This document shows positions 56,801 through 64,000 of a stretch of 64,000 nucleotides of DNA, one piece after another (the stretch's first letter is position 1; each line of letters starts with the position of its first letter). This stretch comes from Auricularia sp. M13. Taxonomy: Eukaryota > Basidiomycota > Agaricomycetes > Auriculariales > Auriculariaceae. The DNA is taken from the NCBI GenBank assembly GCA_037042915.1, contig CM073197.1:2232001-2296000 (forward strand), given 5' to 3'. Position numbers and translations under genes: made by a program. The notes under the pieces were generated by a model that was given only the letters and a program-made list of their open reading frames with translations, did not search any database and was not told the DNA's origin.

Positions 56801-57980
56801 TGGGAGGCGCCAGGGAGCATGGCGCCACGCACCTTCGTCCGTGGACTCCTTGAGACCGGTATCCGCGATGAGCGACACAGTAGCGCGGAACCGCTTCGCG
56901 TTGCGCAGACACTCCTGCACCATGGTGACCTCCTCGCTCCTCAGCTGTGCCTCAATGCCATCGAGAGCAGCCTCAAGCGACAGCCAGAAATTGATCTCCT
57001 GCGACGCAGTGCCCGACGAGACATCGCGTGTCAACTTCGTGACAGATTGTATAGACTTGATCCAGCTGTTGACATGACTTTGCAACGTATTGAGGAATGT
57101 ACTGTCGTTCAGGGTCTTATTCGGAATGAGGGATAGGTTAGGTCGTACGCCAGTTGCCTGCGCCTGCAGAGACATGAGATTTGGCACGTCGCCGGAAGCG
57201 GTCTTAGCGCACCTCCTGAACGGCTCGTTGGATGATGGGGTGGATTATGAGGTGCGTTTCAGGAATTTCTACATTCTGTTGCAAATGTCGAAGAGAAAGC
57301 TCGAGCTCTGCGAACTTTTTCTTGGTAGCGGGAATACCTGCCGCAGATTGAGCGCCTGCCCGATGCGTTGCGTGCACACGCACCCATTTTCCCGTCGCCA
57401 TCCTTGGCTCCCCCACGCGTTTCTACAAAGGCGTCGAACCAAGCCTTGACGCCCTGGCTGACCACAGCATGCAAACTCTCATATGGCGTTTCATCCCCGC
57501 CAAAGAGATTCAGTACTTGAAGCTGGCCCTGAAGCGGTTGAAGGGGGTCGAGAGTTAAGCCGCGTTTGATGAGCGCGACCGTGGATACATGCTGAGGGGT
57601 ATAAGTAAGATGCTGCGTCAATTGGTAGGTATAGGTGGGTGTGGCATCCTCTGCATCTTCAACGTGAGTTGCTGTTGCTTTCGGAATAGGGTACGCCACG
57701 CACCGTCCACATCGGAGACCTTGAGTTTGGAGACGTATATTGCGCCGCCGCTCTCTGTGCTGAAGCGAGCCACCCGCTCCGCGAACTCCGAGTCAAATAA
57801 TGTGGCTTCTAGTTCTTCCTGGCTAGCGCCGAGCAGCGCGGGTACTAGGAGCAGCAGATATGCTTTGAAAGCATCTGGCTCGAGCACAAGGGCTGGGTGT
57901 GTGCCATTTGTGGTCGGCTCGGGCGTCGCGAAGGAGCCGTTGACGGCTGGCGAGGCTGGTTGCTCTACGAGCGTCGACAT
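53811..57980 (-). CDS. DHC1: Cytoplasmic dynein heavy chain, N-terminal (tail) half only
   Basis: A multi-exon minus-strand gene of roughly 1,250 residues from [15 protein letters not shown] (57980) to [16 protein letters not shown] (stop 53811). Recognised in order: [32 protein letters not shown]-type helices with [20 protein letters not shown] near 56950; [19 protein letters not shown] near 56770; [27 protein letters not shown] near 56550; [17 protein letters not shown] near 56100; and the late-tail block [21 protein letters not shown] through [16 protein letters not shown]. In full-length heavy chains the linker and six AAA modules follow that block; here a stop comes within about 10 residues. 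This fits the two-gene dynein heavy chain I recall from Agaricomycetes (dhc1 tail for dimerisation, dhc2 motor). Partners would be the dynein intermediate and light intermediate chains. Roles are nuclear migration and retrograde transport. Confidence 0.88.
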
Positions 57981-58080
57981 TGTGGGCTGGGGCTTGTGCG
58001 CCTTACGCGCTGGGGAGGGCGAGTGTAGTCTCCGAGATACGGCGTATGCACGTGCGCGATATCTCGCGCAAAGCCTGCGT

Positions 58081-58264
58081 CGTCGTTGTTCGGTGAGCCC
58101 ATAGTGTCGCGAGCGCCATCCGCCAGCTGCGCAGAGCCATTACGCAAGCCGGAGCGAGGTCGTCGTTGTTCAAGGCAGGAAGGGTGAGCGTGAACCGGAA
58201 AGTGTTCGCGAGCGGCCATCCGCCAGGCTGCGCTCTTCCCACCGGGGGCAAAGCCATTACGCAC
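58081..58264 (+). repeat. Imperfect tandem duplication near DHC1 start
   Basis: Two copies, 58081-58148 and 58161-58264. Each begins CGTCGTTGTT, contains GAGCG(G)CCATCCGCCAG and ends GCCATTACGCA. The second has an extra insert of about 25 bp. It lies 100-285 bp upstream of the DHC1 ATG, within its leader or promoter. Confidence 0.7.
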
Positions 58265-58484
58265 CTTGCTTTGCCGATAGCATACGGAAAAGGTCGAATT
58301 TTGCGCTGGATCTCTGACGGCACAAGGCCTCCATGGAGAAGGTGCTCTGTCAGGTCGTGAAGCGGAAAGTCACAAACTCGTTGCGGCGTGCATACGGTAT
58401 GACAGGAGAAGCCCGAAATTGATTTTCATAGGAACAGTGCGATGAATGACCCCAAACCACTCACTAAGCAGACAGCAATCTGAC

Positions 58485-58808
58485 GGGAGTCGTTCAGATG
58501 CCTGTCAAATGGGAGCTCGACGCCAAAATATATTGAGCTATCCATTTTTCAGGCAGCAACCCTGGCCAGTTGCAAGGACCGCCAGACCTCTGAGGTCGTT
58601 GATTGTTCCCAAAAGGCTATGAAGAGCTCGTGTGTTTTGGGTGCTATCAAGGATCCCGGTATGCTATTACGGCTATTGTTTGGTTTCTTGCAGTCTGGAG
58701 TCGTTCAGATGCCTGCAAATGGGGTTCGATCCATTCAGGCACGTCCAGCTTCAGTTGACTAACCCCGGCTGGTGGTGCAGGATCCCCCGCTATTGTTTGG
58801 TTTCTTGC
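58485..58808 (+). repeat. Two interspersed pairs of short direct repeats
   Basis: GGAGTCGTTCAGATGCCTG(T)CAAATGGG occurs at about 58485-58514 and 58697-58724. GCTATTGTTTGGTTTCTTGC occurs at 58672-58691 and 58789-58808. They suggest local duplication or a decayed mobile element. No terminal inverted repeat was found. Confidence 0.65.
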
Positions 58809-59230
58809 TGGGCTACAGGTTCGACTCGAGTACTGGTGGTAATTGAGCGCGCCTAGCGCCCACACAACCGTGTTCTGCACAGAGCGCGCAGAACGCCGTC
58901 TGCCCGGAAGGACGACATGATATGCTCAATTCGTCCAGTTCTCGTCCCCCTGATGCGCTCCTGTCTCTTTGGAAGCCAACCACTACCCTGGTCCTCACAA
59001 TCTCGGAAACGAGAGCTATCCACTGCTGCCCTCATCTGCAGACTGAGATGATGTCGCTGCAATCAAGCGCCCTACGGTCTTCGTGCGCTAAACAAGGCTT
59101 CGAATCCCCGCATATCGTACTGTACCCGCTTCGTTAAGTGCACAAATATGCGGCGACGACGCTTGCAGATGTCTAATATCCACCCATCTTGCGCACTGCT
59201 CGTTCCGCGCAAAAGCGACGCGACGTCTTC

Positions 59231-60635
59231 ATGTCCGAGGATTCATTGCCTGCTGAATGCTCCCCCGGTCCGCTTTCTAGCGGCGAGCGCATCGGGCTCA
59301 TCGTACGTACCACTCCTTTGTCCGCGACTCTATCATCGATCTAGTTCATCAAGTGCACTGTGGTCTGCCGCATGGTCTCATTACTCGTCGTTGTCGCCGT
59401 CATATGCCGTATTTTGGTGAGATATCTGATGTTCCTCGTATATACAGTAACCCTCACGCCGAGTTCTTCGCTGGTTACAGCTTCGCGGCATATACAACCA
59501 TTATCGTCCGTCCCCGGAGATGAGGCGGATTTTCAGAACCCCGATTGACGTATACATGGTAAGAGGAACGCGGCTTGATGACAGGACGACTCAGGTCGCC
59601 ACAGTCCTCATTGCTGCTAGCGCACGTCGTGCAAGCTAGTACCGGAATGTTCAGCATCACATGGCTGAGACGCGGGTCTGCGACCTGCGGGCACCAGTGC
59701 GACGCGCAGGGACTCATTGAGACCATAGGAGACCCTGCCGTGGCAATGTCGACGCTCGTAAGACCCTTGGTCCATCCCAACTTCCAATTGTCTTCTTATT
59801 GACAAACTGATAGGCTATCGCTGTGCACATTTTTCTCTGTGTATTCTTCAGCTGGAGGCCGCCAACCAGTCTACGTGCTCCGATCGGTGTGGTCAGCCTC
59901 ATCTGGACGTACTTCCTTGTCCACGCAGGCGTGTCCAAAGCCATACGCCGCTCCGTCTCGCGTCCTCTCATCACTCCTACTCCCTATTGGTGTTGGATCT
60001 CGGCCTGGTACCAACGTGAAAGGTTGACAGCGGCTTACATGTGGTACTGGACAACGGCGGCCGCTTGCACTGTCATCTATGTCGTTCTCTTCCTCTACAT
60101 TCGAGGGAACGTTGAGCTCGTCAGAGATCGCCGTTTCTCGATATCTCTTCACAAGGCACCGCAATCCATTTCACGGACGGGGACCAGGTTCAGCTTGTCT
60201 GCGCACAGTCGTAAAATGCTCATGTGAGGAACTTTCCCTCCTGATCGAAAATCCTGGTATATTAAACTCAATCGCAGATATCCTGCAGCTTACATCGCCG
60301 TCATCCTCCCACAATCTCTCATCCGCTGGATGACCGCCTCAGGAATCCAGGAGGCACCTTTCTGGGTCTTCTTCTCGCAGTGCATATTCAGCCTCGGGGG
60401 TCTCTGCGACGCCCTACTTCTGATTTTCACTCGCCCGCACGTCCTCGGCTTTGAGACTGGGCAGATTGAAAGGAGACGATCTGGAGGTATCAGCATGGTG
60501 GCGTCTACACGCTGCGAATGGAACGACGGTCTGCAGTCGACAAATAGCGCAACAGTGCTAACGACTGCTGCGGCCATGGAGCCGGACCAGCAGCTAGAAA
60601 TTTATATCAGTCGTGAAACCTCCACTCAGGCGTGA
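59231..60635 (+). CDS. Seven-transmembrane receptor (fungal Git3/cAMP-receptor-like GPCR)
   Basis: Six exons join in frame: 59231-59302, 59345-59416, 59481-59558, 59605-59757, 59814-60223, 60278-60635; 380 residues. Hydrophobic segments in order: TVVCRMVSLLVVVAVICRIL; VYMSSLLLAHVVQASTGMF; GDPAVAMSTLAIAVHIFLCV; IGVVSLIWTYFLVHAGV; TTAAACTVIYVVLFLYI; YPAAYIAVILPQSLIRWM; VFFSQCIFSLGGLCDALLLI. A Cys in the loop before the third segment and a basic third cytoplasmic loop (VRDRRFSISLHKAPQS) fit a G-protein-coupled receptor. The YP-x-YI-x6-P start of helix 6 and the helix-7 pattern resemble receptors of the Git3/GPR-like class that sense carbon source or other nutrients. The C-tail is about 70 residues. 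Ligand unknown. It would act at the plasma membrane. Confidence 0.75.
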
Positions 60636-61225
60636 CTGGTTGTGATACCAACTAGCAGGCTTCTGTTTGTGGTTGTAAAAACTCATCGTAACGTCCCGCG
60701 AATAGGGGCACTGTTGTATGGAAGGCATGTACGCAGTGTAAACCAAGGATGCACCTGTGGCCAAATGGAGAATTTGCCATGGAATGCAAGTGATCCTGTC
60801 CCATCATTAAGTGTAACGGGAATTGCATTTCTTTGTAGGAAATGCTTGTCAAGCGGCTGAATGCACAAGAAGTGATCTGACCCTTGAAATTCTGCGTTAA
60901 ACATTGCAATGCTCCCAGTATACACTGATACGACCAGTCGACCAGTCGTGGGATCCAGGACGCGATTCTGATCGCCGCGACGAGTGCTCAGACGCGCAGA
61001 ACAACGTTTTGACGGTAATCCCCGACGCACGTGCGATGCCACGGACATCTCTCGGCCGAGTACTTGAACAAGCATTAGGTCGAGGGGATGTACCGCCGTG
61101 CTGTGCTTCTCCACGCTCCTGGACCACGCGGTCATGTACAGGACTTTCAAAGGCGATTCGCGCCTCGAAGTGCGTGCAGGCTTATTGAACTGGCTGCCGT
61201 CCTGACGGTTCTGTAGCTTATCACG
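60636..61225. other. Intergenic, one unexplained minus ORF
   Basis: A 155-codon minus ORF (61150-60683) has no recognised motif and overlaps other frames. It could be chance. Nothing else is visible. Confidence 0.4.
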
Positions 61226-62315
61226 ATGATCGCGCGGTCGAATAAACCGGAGCAGATCGCGCGTGCCGTGGCGACGTACATACAGAATAAGCAGGAGAAA
61301 GGCCGGAAGACGTCACAGATCATTCCGAAGCTGGAAGAACTCGAGCAGCGGGTACGTACCGCCAGCGTGACCCTGCGTCGGCGGCAATGTATATATTATC
61401 TGGCCGCATTTTGACCATTTGCATCCCATTCATATTATAGTTTGCCGGAGACGCGATTGTATGCGAAGCTTTCCACAAGGCACGGGCCGACATGGGCATG
61501 CCCCGCTCACGCGTCTTACCACCTTCGAGTAACTACCAAGGTCCGGATATTGCAGGCTCCCCCCTGACTCCAACGCGTCGCGAGACTATGCAATCCAATA
61601 CGAGCCTGACTTCGAGCTCTTCATCTCCCTACGACAGCCTGGAATCCGCACATGCATCTACCAGTTCGAGCCTTCGCAGTAGTACCCGTCCTCGCGGCGC
61701 CTCCAATCCGCTGCCTGTATCATTTTCGTGAGCTGCATAAAGTACTCGATATTGTATTGAATCTAACGTGGTCTCCGCAGCGAACCTGCTTTCTCAGGCG
61801 TTGACATGCCACGCAACAATCGACGCATGAGCGAGCACGACGAGGTTCCCATCGTCGTCCCTCCCATTCCACAGAGTCTCCGTCTCCGCCGCACATCTCG
61901 CAGCCGTGGGCGTTCTCGCTCTCGGGACCGCGTAGTGTCGCCGACCAGCGCTTTCTCATCAGGAGAATCCGACGACGATGTTTTGCGCTACCAGAGGAGA
62001 CGTGCGACCTCGCTCGTCGGCCGTAGTACAGGTGCAAAGCAACCTGTGGGGATTCTCATACCTGATCCCAGCCGCGGAGGTCCGTTACCTTCGAACATCC
62101 CACGTCTTGCCTATCGTCGTCGTGGCTCCTTGGGGAACGAACTGGAGCGACCCAACGTCTACTCTGTCATCTCAGAAGACGGAGAAGGTGTTATGGGCAG
62201 TGAAAGCAGCATTGGTCACTTGCCTCTCGATGAGGTCTTGGACGACCAGATAGAGATTCTATCGCCACAGACTTTGCCACCTTCCAGGTACTCCTATCGA
62301 GGTATTGGTATTTGA
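61226..62315 (+). CDS. Small Ser/Arg-rich hypothetical protein
   Basis: Three exons inferred: 61226 to about 61350, about 61441-61728, and about 61782-62315. The first encodes a short basic helical region (MIARSNKPEQIARAVATYIQNKQEKGRKTSQIIPKLEE, given here as a run of helix-forming residues between 61226 and 61340), continued as EQR / FAGDAIVCEAFHKARADMGM. The rest is disordered Ser/Arg/Pro-rich with SRSRGRSRSRDR near 61905. It ends PPSRYSYRGIGI at 62315. The helical N-terminus followed by disorder suggests a regulatory or adaptor protein, but I recognise no family. It lies tandem with RIP1. Confidence 0.55.
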
Positions 62316-62659
62316 ACATTCCCGTTTATCGGTAATTGAGGTCATGGATGGAAATAACATGCGATTGTACTACTCTACGCGGCGGGGATCATGCTGACTC
62401 GTGCACACTGCAGACTCAGGACTGTCCCTCGGACAACTTATCAACATGGTGTTGCCTGACATCGTGGTTTCCACTTTTTATTATAAAAACTGAGCCAGCA
62501 TTTATCCGTGATGCCTGTCACGAACGAGGAGAGACTACAGCGTTCAAGTGAAAAGGTAGATTTCTGGCCAATCACGCGCGGCTTGTTCCAGACCAACCTC
62601 AAGAAAATAACTCCGCTCGCTACAAGTACCCATCCGACATTCCCCGTCATTGCTTCAAA
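62316..62659. other. Intergenic, RIP1 promoter
   Basis: 344 bp with no coding signal. It presumably holds the 3' end of the upstream gene and the RIP1 leader. Confidence 0.5.
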
Positions 62660-63738
62660 ATGGCGTTTCGCGCGCTGCGCACGTCTGTGAGCCTGCCGAC
62701 CACGGTTCGTGCGCTGCCCTCTGGAGTGCCGCTCGCACCGTATATTTCGTATAATCGGCCGTGGCCTGCCGCCAGTCACGAGCAACACGGTCATACCACC
62801 GAGCAGGGCCCCCAGCCCCGCCACGACGTGACCCCGAGCTGGAGCACCGGCGTGAAGAGGTCTCCCGCTGTTGGCCTCGTTGCGCGCACCGTCATCAACC
62901 GTACGTTCTGGCCCCGTCGACGGACACGTTCCGAGACTCTGACCTTGGTGTCCCGAAATTTCAGCTGCGCTCACGCCCCAGGGCCGCAGGCTCCTGCACA
63001 CCTCTGCGGTCGTGCGCGCTGACGACGGGCATGCAGCCAACCCGACGGGCGTGCCAGACTTCACGCCGTACCGTACGTCCAACGAGTCCGGCCACCGCGC
63101 GATGTCGTACTTCATGGTCGGCTCGATGGGCATCGTCGCCGCGTCCGCCGCCAAGTCGTCCTTGACGGAGTTCCTGGGCTCCATGGCCGCCTCCGCCGAC
63201 GTGCTCGCGCTCGCCAAGGTCGAGCTCGACCTCAGTTCGATCCCCGAGGGCAAGAACGTCATTATCAAATGGCGCGGCAAGCCCGTCTTCATCAGGCATC
63301 GCACGCCCGACGAAATCGAGGAGGCCAAGAAGGTCGACTGGAAGACGCTCCGCGACCCGGAGCGCGACGAGGACAGGGCTAAGGAGCCCGAATGGCTTGT
63401 CATGCTCGGTGTCTGCACCCACTTGGGCTGCGTGCCTATTGGCGAGAGCGGTGACTATGGAGGCTGGTATGCGTGCCCCTCCTTGTTGTGTTTTGACGAC
63501 TGACATGTTTTTTTCTGCAGGTTCTGCCCGTGCCATGGTTCCCACTACGACATCTGTGAGTACTTTCTCAAGGTGACTGCGCACCGTCTAAATTGCTTCA
63601 AGCTGGTCGCATTCGCAAGGGCCCTGCTCCTGTAAGGAATTGTCGCAGGGAACCGCGAGAGCCTTCTAACGTTATTCACAGCTCAACCTGGAGGTTCCGC
63701 CGCACAGTTTCGCAGACGGCAAGCTCACCGTTGGCTAG
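62660..63738 (+). CDS. RIP1: Rieske iron-sulfur subunit of ubiquinol-cytochrome c reductase (complex III)
   Basis: Five exons: 62660-62900, 62965-63466, 63522-63555, 63603-63631, 63682-63738, about 287 residues. The N-terminus MAFRALRTSVSLPTTVRAL is a mitochondrial presequence. RRLLHTSAVVRADDGHAANP marks the processing region. PDFTPYRTSNESGHRAMSYFMVGSMGI starts the single transmembrane helix with the Ala/Ser-rich hinge. The 2Fe-2S site motifs are VCTHLGCVP (Cys, His) and, split by an intron, FCPCHGSHYD (Cys, His). The last exons give GRIRKGPAP and LNLEVPPHSF to KLTVG. The subunit passes electrons from ubiquinol to cytochrome c1 in the inner membrane. It ends 262 bp before the window edge. Confidence 0.95.
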
Positions 63739-64000
63739 AGCCTCATATAGACAACCATGTCCATGTTGGACTAGTATGGGTAGCAAATACAGTATCTTAT
63801 TCTCAACGCCCGAATGGTGCCAATGTGAGCATGTGTAACAAGACCGGGTTTTAGCTAGTGAATTTCAGTGCATTCCCAGTTGTTTTCAAAGTTTCTCATT
63901 TCTTCCTGTATTACATAAGACAGTGCCGGAACGATCGAGATGACGTTGGGATCGTGGCATGCTCAGCTCGGAAAATTCCACAGCTTTCCTTCTGACCACC

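Larger units (their letters stand above)
57981..59230. other. Intergenic with several short direct repeats
   Basis: Upstream flank of DHC1. It contains the imperfect tandem duplication at 58081-58264 and two dispersed repeat pairs at 58485-58808 (separate entries). No coding ORF is supported. Confidence 0.5.

Noticed and set aside
58690-58745. tRNA-like string (GGTTCGATCC with TGCCTG/CAGGCA pairing)
   Set aside because: The paired arms are only about 30 nt apart and no anticodon or D arm can be drawn; it is part of a local direct repeat.
59085-59120. GGCTTCGAATCCC resembling a T-loop
   Set aside because: No acceptor, anticodon or D arm in the surrounding 80 nt.
1-64000. CRISPR arrays, rRNA, prophage or bacterial insertion sequences
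   Set aside because: None seen; gene structure is eukaryotic throughout.

Overview
This window is nuclear DNA of a filamentous basidiomycete, most probably an agaricomycete. Coding exons are broken by short GT-AG introns, mostly 45-75 nt. There is a KDZ-type transposase gene, and the dynein heavy chain exists as a tail-only gene, an arrangement I recall as described for Agaricomycetes. Several genes belong to mushroom-typical families without named domains. I see no bacterial operon logic, rRNA, tRNA or CRISPR. Exon borders were placed by eye from frame continuity, splice dinucleotides and remembered family alignments; there is no transcript evidence.

Left part (1 to about 19.6 kb) is accessory and transposon-rich. 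A minus-strand KDZ transposase/CxC2 gene (7343 to beyond base 1) has been interrupted twice. One insertion is a 677-bp foldback element (415-1091, 6-bp target duplication). The other is a 5.1-kb Ty1/copia retrotransposon (1331-6437) with 219-bp LTRs identical by eye and a 5-bp target duplication. Removing both restores frame continuity of the host exons. Next come large genes of unknown function (7456-9968 minus; 11805-14872, 15103-15979 and 17512-19609 plus) and a 440-bp stretch packed with GATA-type octamers (16564-17000).

Middle part (19.9-32.4 kb) mixes housekeeping and decayed genes: a HAD sugar/polyol-phosphate phosphatase, ethanolamine-phosphate cytidylyltransferase (ECT1) divergent from a TIP20/RINT1 ER-tether gene across 70 bp, a kinase-like gene split by a 1,013-bp terminal-inverted-repeat element, a Baeyer-Villiger-type flavin monooxygenase and a small beta-carbonic anhydrase.

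Right part (32.6-64 kb) is mostly conserved genes: a large Ser/Pro-rich protein, a probable GPI-anchored surface protein, an STK32/YANK-like kinase, a two-finger C2H2 protein, prenylcysteine oxidase, a histidine-family acid phosphatase, a flavodoxin-like quinone reductase, mitochondrial ABC transporter ATM1, a GNAT acetyltransferase, the dynein heavy-chain tail gene DHC1, a seven-helix receptor, a small basic protein and the Rieske protein RIP1.

The genes do not form one pathway. ATM1 and RIP1 are both tied to mitochondrial Fe-S metabolism, and ECT1 and TIP20 both act at the ER, but each pairing may be chance. The strongest structural stories are the nested insertions in the KDZ gene and the kinase gene broken by a TIR element whose target-site duplication can be read directly.
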